Assembly (NCBI GenBank): GCA_021397845.1
Contig: CM038038.1
Span: 61,932,748 to 61,996,747, forward strand
Direction of reading: 5' to 3'
DNA length: 64,000 bases
Origin: Areca catechu
Taxonomy: Eukaryota; Streptophyta; Magnoliopsida; Arecales; Arecaceae
The notes under the pieces are model-generated. The model did no database searches. It had not been told where the DNA came from and saw only the letters and a program-made list of their open reading frames with translations. Positions 11,039-22,127 of the stretch are shown here, in pieces. The translations under genes and the position numbers were made by a program. Each line of letters starts with the position of its first letter. The stretch's first letter is position 1.

Positions 11039-12236
11039 TGAGGATTAGGGTTTCTTCTTCTTCCTCCCCGAGCCTGTTATCAAACCACCGTCAAGCATCC
11101 TGTGCAACCTCCTGTTTCGATTACCAGGGATGCCGCCGTCAGCCAGATCTGCATCCTCCATTGCCTCATCCTCCTGCCCCAATAGCTCATCTGCAGGTTC
11201 GAGATCTATGCCATCAACACCTCACCCAACGGTAAGGAATCAGGGATCGAACACAAGGAGGAAGACGACGAAGCAGAGCTCCCCACTGTGCCGCCCGTCC
11301 CACCAGCCTCGCGGCCTCCCTTTCCAAATGACGATGGTCGTTTGGCATCTGAGCCCCGTCGCCGCCCTTCCCAACTGGAGAGCCCACCGGAAGATCCCCT
11401 TTGTCTCGCTTGCTCTCTCCCATGGCGAACCGAGCTCTGCAACAGAGCCTTGGGACTGAGCCCAGCATCACGGTGCCACCGCCAGTCGTTGAAACAAGCC
11501 ACGGTCGAAGTTCTCGCACCGGCCTCCTCCCCCACACCGGTCCGATCCGGCCCGCTTCAACCGCACCGCCATCTCCTCAGCCCTGCCCTACGCTCGAATT
11601 TCCCCCAACTCCCATGGGCGCCCACCATCATGCGGCCCCTGTGCAAGTCGCCGCCAGGCCAGGGGCGCCGCTCGTGCCCGTCCCCGTGCCGCCACCCCCA
11701 CAGATCAGGCGCAGCCCGCCGCCACCGGCGAGGCCCAGGATGCGTTCCCCCACCACCGCCCATGGCCCCAACCACTGGAAAACCTGTGTTGCAGGTCCGT
11801 GCGATGCCCCACTGGATTTTCGCCATGCTCCCCGTCAACCGTCCGTCTACTCTGCCTGCAACCAGAGATAGTCAATCCGATCGCTGCCTCTCGTCGGAGG
11901 CTCTGTTCCACCCTTCATCAGACCATGGAGTAGATGAAGTCCCGTGCACGAACATGAAGGCAAATGCCCTTCACGGTTGCCGGCTTCAACCAGCACATTT
12001 TTTTTTGGAGCAGCACGATTTTTGGAGTAGCACGGATTTTAGCACTACACGACTTTCAAAGCTGCATGGATTTTAGTGCAGAGATGAAAAAAAGAAAACA
12101 AATTGAAAAAAAAATAAAAATAGAAAAATAAAAATGGGTGAACCTAGCCTTGGAGTCCCTTTTTGATTGGTTTCAGTTCCATCCACCCCCGCTGAGCCTG
12201 ACTCGACGGAGTCGAGTTCTCCCCACTCCAGGGGAA
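11039..12236 (+). other. GC-rich interior of the nested element; no recognised gene
   Basis: Two overlapping plus frames (262 codons at 11288-12076; 156 codons at 11401-11871) and several minus frames are open only because the sequence is GC-rich. Their products are Pro/Arg/Ser-rich low-complexity chains without any Gag, knuckle or enzyme motif. The last 170 bp are A-rich, then comes the purine tract. It could be captured host 5' region or simply filler needed for RNA size and packaging; I cannot decide. Confidence 0.5.
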
Positions 12237-12834
12237 TGATGGGGACATCTCAAGCACGGATCTTCGAGCAAGCATAATTCTTGGAGTGGCACATATCTTG
12301 AAGCATTTTTGGAATAAATTTATTTAGGATTTATCTTTTGTTTAAAATTTGAATTAGGATTTGGATAGGCTTATCTTATCCTATCGTATATTTGAATTTG
12401 ATTCGTTCTTATCTTTTTATCTTGTATTCAAATTCAAATAAGGGTTGGAAAATCTATAAATACCACCCTCAGCCTTTTGTAAGAGGGAAGGATGGATGAA
12501 TAAAATTTCTATTATTCTATGTGAAGGAACTGTGTGATCCTAGGGTATCTGTATGATCCCTTCTCCATCTTCCCAGGGTTTCTGTGTGATCCCTGATTTT
12601 GGGCATCTGAGTGAGCCCAGGGCATCTATGTAAGCCCCTTTGCTATGTGCTTGTTCTTCTAGGGCATCTGTGTGATCCCCTCTGCTATGTGCTTGTTCTT
12701 CTTGGGGAATCTATGTGAACCCTAGTATTTTTTTCTTAACTCTGCACCCTCTTCTTTCCTCCTTCGTTGCAAATCCTAATCTCTGGTGACTTTCATGCTC
12801 GCCAGCGATCCAGTCCAGTCCCTGTCCCACATCA
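12237..12834 (+). repeat. 3' LTR of the nested non-autonomous element
   Basis: This 598-bp LTR has the same TATA position (TCTATAAATACC at 12453-12464). A few substitutions and a 2-bp net length change separate it from the 5' LTR, so the insertion is fairly recent relative to its host Sire-1. Confidence 0.88.
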
Positions 12835-12839
12835 CCATT

Positions 12840-12985
12840 TTATAAGAGAACATGTTTTGAATAATGATATTACTCTTAAATATATGCCAACTGAAAACCA
12901 AGTTGATGATATCTTTACTAAACCATTGAATTTAGATAGGTTTGCAATGATTAGAAATGAACTAGGATTATGTGATCCTATCTAG
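12840..12985 (+). pseudogene. pol: Sire-1 RNase H, last ~48 codons
   Basis: This continues the RNase H frame cut at 10428. It begins FIREHVLNND, contains VDDIFTKPLNLDRF and ends GLCDPI with a TAG. The Sire-2 counterpart ends at 34571 with a similar sentence. The start of the open frame at 12767 lies in the nested LTR and is accidental. Confidence 0.8.
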
Positions 12986-13283
12986 AAACACCTCTAGAGT
13001 CTTAAGGACAATGTATCTAGATAACCATTTGATCCAAATCCCAAAATTTTATGAGCCTTGATTGAAATACAAAAATTATTTTTTGAGCTCCCTCTGCTCG
13101 AGCCGACTCGACCAGATAAACTGTTGGTCGAGCCGGCTCAGATGTCGAGTTGTCTCTTTTTAATTCGAGCCATAGGATTTTGATTTTACCATTCTTACTC
13201 TAAACCCTATTCCATTCCTTCCAAGAAACTTTCCAAACTTCTCTAAACTTCCATAAACCTCCTCTAAACTCAATTTCTTCATA

Positions 13284-15175
13284 ATGGCACCAAGGAGAGT
13301 AACTATGAAGAAATCTAGGAGAATTGGTGATGCGGCTCCACAAGAACGAAGAATGAAATTTTGAGAAGATAATGTCTCCCGGAATGAACCACAACCTGAA
13401 GAAGAAGGAAGTCTTATTTCTCCAAGCCACCAAATATCCCTAGGTATGAGACCAATCACTACCGGCCGACGTATTTTATTTGAATATCTAAGGGATATCG
13501 GTTTTGTGATTGGGGATCTTATTGAGAACCAAGGCTGGAGGAATTTGTGTTCACTGGATATTAAGACCTATCCAAACCTAGTAAGAATGTTCTATGAAAA
13601 TTTAAGGTTTGGAGAGAATTTCATTGAGTCCTCAATTAAAGGAAAGAGGATAATTATCTCTGCTGAAATTCTAGAAAGTGTTTTGGAAATACCTTTTGAA
13701 GGCACAGAATATCTTGTACTGAAGGACAGAACCAAGGCATTGTAGACAATTTTGGAAAGACCTGAGGTAAATAAGATTGGGATTCTCAAAGCAAGCATGT
13801 TGTCCATTGAGATGAGACTCCTACATAACTTCATAAGCCGGATCTTCTTACCTAGAACAGGTCGATTTGATTGGGTAAGTGAAAGGGATTTATGTTTCAT
13901 GGAGCTCTTAATTAATGGAGAAAAGATTAATTTTCCTGTAATTATGATTAGCCAAATGAAGGAGGCAATTAAAAAAGTTAAAGCTTGCTTGCCATATGGA
14001 ATGATTCTTTCAATCTTCTTTCAAAGAGCAAGTTTAGACTTGACAGGAGAAGACGGTAAGGCATTACTCCACACTGACACATACACAGCCAAGACCCTTC
14101 AGAGAATGGGATACTTGTTAATAGATGATACCTGGAAGAAGAAAACTGACACTCTTATAGTTGAAGAGATTGAAGAAGTCCAAGAACAAATAGAAGATGA
14201 GGCTGGTGAAGGCATCACAATGCACATCCCTGAGCCACGGCCACAACAGGAATCCCCTGTCCAGATGGACTTTGATTCTTCTTTTCCAGATATTTCTATC
14301 CCTAACTTGCTTGACATGCCATACAGCACACCTACCTTTGATTAGGCTACAGACATTCCAAGTCATGATCAAGCTGCTATTGCTCCTACTATGAACACTT
14401 CAATGATACAAGACTTCTTGGCATATCAAATGAACAGTATGACAGAATCCATTAAGTCTTCTATGGGTGAGATGTTTGGAGTACTTCAAAAATCAGTTGA
14501 TGACAGGCTAACCCAGTTTGGAGAACAAAAAAATGATCTAAAAGGAAGAATTGAAAATATTGAAACCTCCAAAACTGCAACAACTAGTATAACTGTGACA
14601 GATGTCCAACCGATCCTTCAATTGATTACATCAAGTTCAGATTCTATCAGAAGCTCAGTCACTCAAATCCTTAAAGCCTACAGAACTAAGATGGACAACT
14701 TGAGGGTCAGAATGGGATCACTTGAAGTAGGAAAAAGGATGGAGGAAGATTATACCAAAGGTATTGGTATAATTAGAAGTGAATTTGGAAGGTTAAGAGG
14801 TTCAGCCGAAGCATTTGCAAATTTTGAAGCTTCAGAAATGCTTACACTACAAAAAGAAGTGGCAGAATCAAAGAAGGAATAGAAGACTTGGCTGCTTCTA
14901 GAAGTGTAAAGAAAGTTGAAGCCGAATTGAAATCAATGAACAGTTTTCTGTGGAAAATGATGGGCAAGATTGAAGACATCCTAGCTACTCTCAATGCTCC
15001 TTCTAGATCCTTTCCTAGTCATTCAAGCCATCCAAGACAACCTGCTCCACACATTAGGGCACCTGAATTCCATAATATTCTGTAATTTATTGATTCTATT
15101 GCTTCTCTACCACATGGCATTCAAATTCCTAGCCAAACTCCTTCAAAACCTAGCGTAGATATAGATAGTGACTAA
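13284..15175 (+). pseudogene. Sire-1 third ORF (Sirevirus env-like position), broken
   Basis: This lies 300 bp after pol, where many Sireviruses carry an extra ORF. ATG 13284 gives MAPRRV; its partner in Sire-2 (35032) begins MAPRKY. The frame has stops at 13362, 13743 and 14346 and a 1-base shift near 14880; the last frame ends at 15175. The N-terminal 250 residues hold a globular-looking domain (GRRILFEYLRDIGF, ENQGWRN, YPNLVRMFYENL, IKGKRIIISAE). It resembles a domain found in plant transposon-associated ORFs. Residues after about 350 are Q/S/E-rich with long heptad-like stretches, likely coiled coil. I see no clear signal peptide or transmembrane segment, so calling it an envelope is not supported by sequence. 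Function unknown. Confidence 0.65.
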
Positions 15176-15907
15176 GTGTATTACCTTCTTGTACTTTGTA
15201 CTGAACTTTTGAAATGAAATGAAAGTACATCTTTTGTCTTACAAATTCTTCAATTTCCCTATGAATTGAATGTTTGATTGCTCTAACAATGATTAATCTT
15301 TTAATTAGAATTTCAAGATAAATATGAGAAAGTGAAATTATCTCAAATAATTTTAAATACTTTCTCAATCTATTTTAAAATATGAGCTTAATTCTTACTC
15401 AACCTTTTTGATTGATTGACAAAAAGGGGGAGAGAATGTATTGCATGAAAAGGATAAAATATTGAGATACTTCAAAGCTCCGATACATATTTACTCTGAT
15501 ACTTGAAAAGAACAAGTATTGATATTTATTTACTCTGATACTTGAAAAGAATATGTATTGATATTTCAAGCTCTGATACTTTAAGTTCTGACTTATAATG
15601 TTTAAAGCCTTGAATTACAATTTTTTTTACAAACTCTGATATATAATGTTTTACACTTCAATATTTGTTAGCTCTGTTGATCAAAGTTTTTGAGCTTTGA
15701 AATGTAAAATGCCAAAACATGGAGTATTTTATTGAGGGGGAGATTATCTCTCTAAGCCCTAATTCTCCTCTCATTATTTGGCACTAATTGAAGTCAATTT
15801 GTTCTACTTGTTCATATACTCCTGCAAATACTATTATACAAGTAATTGTAAAGTTTTATATTGATTTTTCATGCCCAGTATTTTGTCATCATCAAAAAGG
15901 GGGAGAT
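15176..15907 (+). other. Sire-1 3' non-coding region with several purine tracts
   Basis: This is AT-rich, with no ORF. Purine tracts of the AAAAAGGGGGAGA type occur near 15422, 15735 and 15897; only the last abuts the LTR. A ~48-bp duplication (TACTCTGATACTTGAAAAGAA) is at about 15488-15560. Multiple PPT-like tracts are typical of Sireviruses. Confidence 0.7.
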
Positions 15908-15938
15908 TGTTGACCCCATAAGTAATTTTGATGATAAC
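15880..15938 (+). promoter_or_regulatory. Polypurine tract enclosed by an inverted repeat at the 3' LTR junction
   Basis: TTTTGTCATCATCAAAA (15880-15897) faces TTTTGATGATAAC (15926-15938). Between them lie AGGGGGAGAT and the LTR start at 15908. The purine tract would therefore sit in the loop of a hairpin. Sire-2 and Sire-B have the same arrangement. Confidence 0.7.
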
Positions 15939-17649
15939 CAAACATTGGAGCATGTATATTTATTTCTGACAGCTCTTCAAGTGTTCGACAAGTTTTTGTA
16001 GAATGAATAACATGTTCAAACTTCAACTCCTATACTTCTATTTTTTTGGTTGAGCTGTGTTATAAATGTTTTTGTAAAGAATAACCCAATCAAAAATACT
16101 AAGAAAAATTAATTAAAAGGGTTACTTTTGTGAGTGTGTGTGTGCCATGAATTTTAGTTTGAGTTGGTTTGTATGAAATTGTAAAAGAGTTTATGAGAGT
16201 TTTCTTTAAGTTCAATTGTAAAATTTCTGAAGAAGACACTTGAGCCGACCCCAAGTGATGAAGAGCTGACTCTGCTTACTAGCACGCAGCAAGGATTCTG
16301 GAACGCAACAATCCGAGTCGACTTGATGGAAAGCAAGCTAACTCCAGTGAATCTGAGTCGACTGGAATCAGTCTGAGCCGACTCCACCAGAGTCCATTTT
16401 CTGAAGATTTTTGAGAATAGCCAAGCGAGCCGACCGAAACTAAAAAGAGCCAACTCTGCCATACCTAATTTTGAAAGCCTAAGAAAGCGAGCCAACCTGA
16501 ACTGCATCGAGCTGACTCTTCCAGAGTAAGGTTTTTCAAACCTGAGAAGAAGTGCCGACCCAAGCTGAAAAGAGCTGACTCCTCAAGTTCAAATTTTTCA
16601 AAAAAAGAAGTTCAAGCCGACCCGAGCTATCAAGAGCCGACTCGTCTAGAGTGATATTTTGTGCCCTGAGACAAATAGCTGACTGCATTGAAGATTTGGC
16701 AACTCGACCCATAGACTTGAAGGATCTGAGCCGACTCGAAGGAATCCGAGCCGACTTGAATGTTGTTTCCAGGTATTCAACGGCTAGTTCCAGAATTTAT
16801 TTTTGAATGCTAAAAGGTGCTCCAATGGTCACAAATCATTTTCCAACAGTCTACAATGGCTAGAACTGCCTTGGGATGATGGAAGACTTTAAGTTTGAAG
16901 GATTTGAACTTCCTTGAAGCAATGAATTAGAGAGTTCTTCAAAGAAGAGAGCTTCATTGAATATCTTACCTACCAATAGCAAAAGAGCATAAGAGCATTC
17001 AAGTCAAGCTTTCAAGTCTTCACCAACTCCAATCTGAAGCTTGAAGCAACTTTAAAAAGAAGCCATTGAAGTAATTAAAGTTATTCAAGTGCATTCAAGT
17101 GGACTTCCAACAAGCTGCACCGGCAACTATCCGACAAAATGAGTTTGTCATTCTTGTTGCATTTATTTTCAATTCAATTTTTCAATTGTTGGGTTATTGG
17201 TGAGCCCGGTTGAAAAACCAAATAGGTTCTTGGTGAGCCTTGTTAAAACCAAGGGTTAGGTTCTTGGTGATCTTGTGAAAACCAAGTTGGGTTTCTTTGG
17301 TGAGCATATTAAAATCAAAGGGTATTGGGTTTTTTTTGGTGATCCCATAAAACCAAAGTGTAGAGGTTTTGGATTGTGATATTGTAAAACAATCCTACTG
17401 TATTCGGGTATGAATATAGTGAAAATCCCAAGTGGTATCTTGGGTAGTGGACGTAAGAGCTAGGTTTCTCCGAACCACTATAAATTTGGTGTGTTTGTGT
17501 TGTAATTTCTTGACTCTGTTTAGCTTCTGCATTTTATAATTCTATCACAACACATACCACTTGCAAAGGATTTTGAATTGCACATTACTTGCCTTCAATT
17601 TTTAAAAGACCCAATTCACCCCCCCTCTTGGATAGCCACCTGGGCAACA
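15908..17649 (+). repeat. Sire-1 3' LTR
   Basis: It starts TGTTGACCCCATAA and ends GGGCAACA, then AATTT. It keeps more intact AGCCGAC motifs (near 16242, 16375, 16429, 16615, 16634, 16726, 16747) than the 5' copy. Confidence 0.9.
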
Positions 17650-17654
17650 AATTT

Positions 17655-18411
17655 TCATTCAAATTTTGAAAGGATCTTAAGGTGCTTATATGAAGGACAT
17701 TACCCCCTCCCTTGTAATGTTAATGTTGATAAACGAAAAAAAAAAGATTTGAGTGCTACTCTTCTTCTTAGTTGCCTTCGTTCCTAAAGAACGTCGATCT
17801 TCGTGAGGGAGCGCCTTCGCCTTCAGGCATCGAGAGGTATTAGGCCTCAAGTTACCTTCTCTTCTGCCAATTCATCTTCTATCTTCGAGTTCGAAGGATA
17901 ACTGGATGATCCATCTAGGCGCCCAATAAGAAGACCCACAATCAACATCATCTTCAACCTTTTTTCCTTTATTTCTTTTTGCTACTTGTTGATTACTAAT
18001 CCTTCCCTTGATTGCTCACAGGTCCTTCAGGTACCACGAACACAGAGTTGGTCTTCCTTGCCTTCGAGACCTTCGGATGGAAAGCCGGTGCATCCACGGG
18101 GGTTGAAGGCTCGATCATCCAGGTCACATCCGTGGGAATGAGTAAACTCGACATCGGGCACTTCAGAGCTTTTAAGGTTTGCAACCCTAAAACTCCTAAA
18201 TTGATATTGATTCGAGAGCTAAGTCCTACAGGGTTCCTCAATCCTGGGGTCCTCTTCCTATCCTATTTAGGGACTTACTTGCTTGCTTGAATTTCTTATT
18301 ATTATAGAACCCTGGATCTACTTTTTGTTTGTCTTCAGAAATCCTAAATCCTAAAAAAAATCTAAAAATCACAAAGAACAAAATCACTTGAATCTAGTTA
18401 GTCCCGCATCA
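17655..18411 (+). mobile_element. Ty3/gypsy 3' LTR, second part
   Basis: This continues the LTR cut at 2137 and ends TAGTCCCGCATCA. The TG...CATCA ends agree with the solo LTR family S. The 3' flank begins GTGCC, but its partner lies outside the window, so the target duplication cannot be checked. Small open frames here (for example 17996-18290 on either strand) are not recognised. Confidence 0.65.
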
Positions 18412-19546
18412 GTGCCCTGGGTTGAGGATATTCCATGGCATCTGGAAGGAAACTAGCATCTGGAATGGCACCCGAAGGGAATCAAGGCATCTGGAGAGCA
18501 TCTAGAGGGCATTTAGGATTCTAGGGTATCAAATAAGGCCCAACAAGCTGATATGAGCTGATATGAAGGCCTTAGACTCCTGGATAAGGCCCGATGGAAC
18601 TCCAACACTGGGTAATCTTTTCTCTTATATAAAATTGGACTGATACTGGACTAGTACATAAGTACATGACTCAATGACTGACTAGGGTTGAGATAAATTA
18701 ACTAGTCTCAACTTATTATAGGACTCAATCTTAATTGCTTACAAAATTATGATACATGACTAAGGTTCTAAAAATCCTAATCAGTAAACCAAATGGGATC
18801 CAATGATCTATGTCTGATCCTGGTATCCCCACCATAGAGTAAGCCTTGTGTTAATCACAACAAACCTACTATAATTTTTGACATGGATTTGGCTTAGCAT
18901 GAAGGAAGGCAATTTGTAGTGTGCTTAATCAATTAGCATTTGCAAGTTAAGGTTTAGATATGACTAAATTGGCTAGGTAAGTGGAAGAGATGAGGGGTTC
19001 CCCTCATTGCTTTTCTTAGATACCAATTAAATTGACCAGGTTAGATAACGGAACCATTAAAATTCTCATTCCCTTTACCTTCCCAGAACTACTTGCCTAA
19101 ACACCAATTGGCTAATTAAACCCTAATCGGATTTGAATCATGATTAACTTACACTATGACTAAATATAATTTTTATGAGGGCATTTAAGGTCTCAAACAC
19201 ATCCTATTAATCATGTCATTATGAAACTCATTCTAGCAAACAGGCATATTAACCCTAATATGCATAACATGAGCATGATTATAACAACAATTCGTTCACC
19301 TCACTTATTTATGGGATAAATACCACAGTGGAACCCCTACATGCATAGGAGACCCCATTGAATGGAAAGAAGGGGCCATAAAACTCTCATTAGCTCCTAT
19401 GATCGGACAGCAATGGTGACTAACCCAATCCGAAGCAGTTACTAGGATATTACATATCTCATATGTAATATGAACTAATCATACATCGATTCATAGCATA
19501 GCAAGCAATCAACACTAAAGAGATTACTAATTGCATGTATTAAGGT
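18412..19546 (-). other. Leader (5' non-coding) remnant of a minus-strand copia
   Basis: There is no ORF above noise. In the minus sense this is the stretch after the primer site of the LTR at 19561. A 150-bp piece (19297-19447) is the reverse complement of 25875-26030 in Sire-B. Its phrasing (cctaactagg/gtgactaaccc style sentences) resembles the leader of Copia-C at 59900-60300. Gag and pol are missing: the element was truncated, possibly when the gypsy element inserted. Short GGCATCTGG repeats occur at 18430-18500. Confidence 0.5.
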
Positions 19547-19559
19547 GGCTCTAATACCA
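19547..19559 (-). promoter_or_regulatory. Primer binding site of the minus-strand copia remnant
   Basis: GGCTCTAATACCA is the complement of a tRNA-iMet primer site with one G-to-A change. It lies one base from the LTR end, as in Copia-C. Confidence 0.65.
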
Positions 19560-19560
19560 C

Positions 19561-21934
19561 TATTGGGTTCCTTGGGCTGGGCATAGCAAAAGATTGGATT
19601 TCAAGATTTTCATATTCAAAACCCTGATCTGCTAGAACCTTAAACCTTAGGACCACTTGATCATGACAACTAACAAATCCAAACATTAGGATTATAGAGG
19701 AATATCTGGAATGCTATATTCCTTAATTTTCATGAGGCACACAAGTGTATGCCCTCCATAGGTGATCCACGCAGAAATCAGACCAAAAAAGCACTCCTAC
19801 GAAGGTTACTTATTTGACTGGTACTCTTCCAATAGCCTTTCAAAATTTCTTCATTTGCTAGAACTCCTATTCTCCTGTAGGGCTCTTAGAGAATAGTCTG
19901 AATCCACTCTCAGATCCCAAATACTCCTATTTTTTTTCTTAGGATCTTGTCTTAATTAGACTAGCCTTGTCTTGAAAGAACAAGCTTGGTCTTAAAGAGA
20001 CAAATCTTGTCGTAAGGAAGAGAGAGAAATAGCAGGTAGTATATCTGATGGGAAACTTTTCATGCCTTGGCATCAGATTACCGATGCCAATTTATGGAGA
20101 TGGATGGGGTGCCTGATATGTCTCTTTTTCAGCCATTTGATAAGACCCTTCAAGCAGAAGGAGTCTTATTAGGATGAAAGGACATATCATGATAATGCTT
20201 TTCATGCACCAAGAGATAGATCATTGTCTCTTCAGTTTCCAGCATTTTTCTCCATCTGCCACATGTCTTTGATCGATTATGGGAAGGCTAAAAGGTGTGA
20301 TTTCAGAAATGAAACATCGAAGAAATATAGGAGCCTTCAAACAAAATGACTCCTGGTCTCTGATTAGTGCCAAAATGAAGAGACGCAACTCTTCATTTTA
20401 CACCAACTCCTTCCATGCCAAATTTCCATCATTTGACCGATCAAACCCCTTCCAAAAGAGGTGGAGATAAGGAAAAAGTCCTTTGAACTTTATCTAGCCT
20501 TTGTGACTAACTGACAGAAGGACTCTTAGTCCTTCTGCATACACTTTTTCTTGGTGCACACCGTAACTTGGTGCCAAGAGTCAATGCCATGTTGGACTCT
20601 TCCATAAATCCAAGATAAGTCTCAAATAAATCTAGATAAATACTAAATTAAGCTACCCCACATAGGACTCAACCTAATTTAAATTTTATTTAAATTGGTT
20701 AGCCCAAAAAGCAAACACGCTGACCCAATCCACTTGGGTTAAGTGTTTGGATAGCCAACATATGCTAGTATGTCAATTAGCTAACTAATTTAGATCCCAT
20801 GATCCTAATAAAAATATAATTAACTTTCTTGGCCAATTTTTTAATGTGTGTGATCCTTTGGATTCCACATCTAGCAAGCAATAGGTCTAGGTCCAAGCCA
20901 ATTCGATCCAATCGAACCCGATTAACCTAATTAGGTCAAATTGAGCTGACCTACGTTACCAATTTGAACCAACTTCTGAATTAACTCATAAATCCAATCG
21001 AATTGATTCATGAAAACCTACAAGACATGATTGACATCTAGCAACATGTCATACCTACCCGGAATATGAGAAATTTGGTAGAATTATCAAAATAACTTTT
21101 AGTGGAAAGTTATCGTGTAATTCAATCCTTCGATCTTTCTCTATCCCGATTAAGTGATGAACATGGATAAATGTCAAACCATAGTACTTAATCTTTTTGA
21201 ATATCAATTAAATAATGAAGACTTGATCGATGAAAGATTAGAAACCCTATCTAATCTCATCATGCTTTGATCAAAGACTTATTGAGTCATCATTCGAAGA
21301 GCACACGGGATAACTTCTCCCCTTAGAAAGAGGATCGATTCCTTGTTGACCTACTCATTACTTTTATACATAATCCACCATATCCAGAAATATCCCATAC
21401 ATGACTTAATTTTCATGAATAAATATGCACCAAAATATGGATTTATGTGCACAAGATACTATGATAGTCTCAGGTCTAAGGATCACATGCACAACTCTCG
21501 CTAATAGAACATTCTTTTGATAAGTAAGCTTCACCTTGATGTTCTCTTGTTGGATCAGTTCAGTGGACTCATAACCTAATGAGCACCCACATTCTTCTAT
21601 TAGTGTCTCTACATAACTGGTTGTGAGACTGACCACCCTCTCCATTGAGCATGTATAGGATGTGCTAGTCTTACTGGATTCATCGATCCCCGAATTGATT
21701 ATCCAACGACTAGAAATATTTTAGATTAGGGTTTATAGGAACTTAGGTTTTACCATTATGATCTCGATCATAACCCTAATTTCATTGTCCTAATCTATTG
21801 GGTTCATCATAATCTTGATAAGATGTAGCAGTATAATGAATCGAATATCTTTTATTAATAAATATTACATACATGAGCTGAAAAATCATAGAAATGCCAA
21901 TACAAAGATTGACTTTTAGGACATAATTTTTTCA
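19561..21934 (-). mobile_element. Copia 5' LTR remnant (minus strand)
   Basis: The right end reads, on the minus strand, TGAAAAAATTATGTCCTAAA, a start typical of 2-2.5 kb copia LTRs. The left end adjoins the primer site. Its length of about 2.37 kb is close to the 2387-bp LTRs of Copia-C. No second LTR was found, so it is a truncated element. Weak ORFs (20279-20470, 21406-21645) are noise. Confidence 0.6.
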
Positions 21935-22096
21935 TAACCTAGTATCTACCCGGATTCAACTCCAAACACCATTAACCGTAGATGGAAGCTCTCTGCTTCT
22001 TTTCCCAGCATTGTCAAAGCAACACAGAGAGAGACCCAAACTGCTATTTAAATAAGAAAGATCTAACACCAATAAGGACAAAAGTCCTCTACCTTG
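21935..22096. other. Short flank between copia remnant and Sire-2
   Basis: These 162 bp have no recognisable content. The last five bases, CCTTG (22092-22096), are the target duplication of Sire-2. The same flank continues at 39015. Confidence 0.6.
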
Positions 22097-22127
22097 TGTT
22101 GACCCCATAAGTGATTTTGATGATAAT

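Larger units (their letters stand above)
10429..12834 (+). mobile_element. Gag-pol-less LTR retroelement nested in Sire-1 RNase H
   Basis: LTRs of 596 bp (10429-11024) and 598 bp (12237-12834) start TGATGGG(A/G)ACATCTC and end GTCCCACATCA. They are flanked by CCATT (10424-10428, 12835-12839). A perfect TGGTATCAGAGC primer site lies at 11027-11038 and a purine tract CCAGGGGAA just before the second LTR. The 1.2 kb interior encodes no gag, protease, integrase or RT, so the element depended on a helper. The interior is far more GC-rich than the LTRs. It is larger than classical TRIMs and smaller than LARDs. Confidence 0.9.
2138..17649 (+). mobile_element. Sire-1: complete, decayed Sirevirus-type Ty1/copia retrotransposon with two nested insertions
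   Basis: LTRs of 1741 bp (2138-3878) and 1742 bp (15908-17649) start TGTTRACCCCATAA and end GGGCAACA. They are flanked by the 5-bp duplication AATTT (2133-2137, 17650-17654). Between them lie a tRNA-iMet-type primer site, gag with zinc knuckle and long coiled coil, protease, integrase, RT and RNase H in copia order, a third ORF, and a 3' region with several purine tracts. The extra ORF and coiled-coil Gag are typical of the Sirevirus branch. Two younger insertions sit inside: a solo LTR at 7970-9632 in RT, and a gag-pol-less element at 10429-12834 in RNase H. Without them the element is about 11.4 kb. Every gene carries stops or shifts. Confidence 0.9.

Noticed and set aside
11288..12076. 262-codon Pro/Arg-rich frame in the nested element
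   Set aside because: No Gag or enzyme motif, competing frames of similar length on both strands, biased composition. Kept only as a possible captured sequence.
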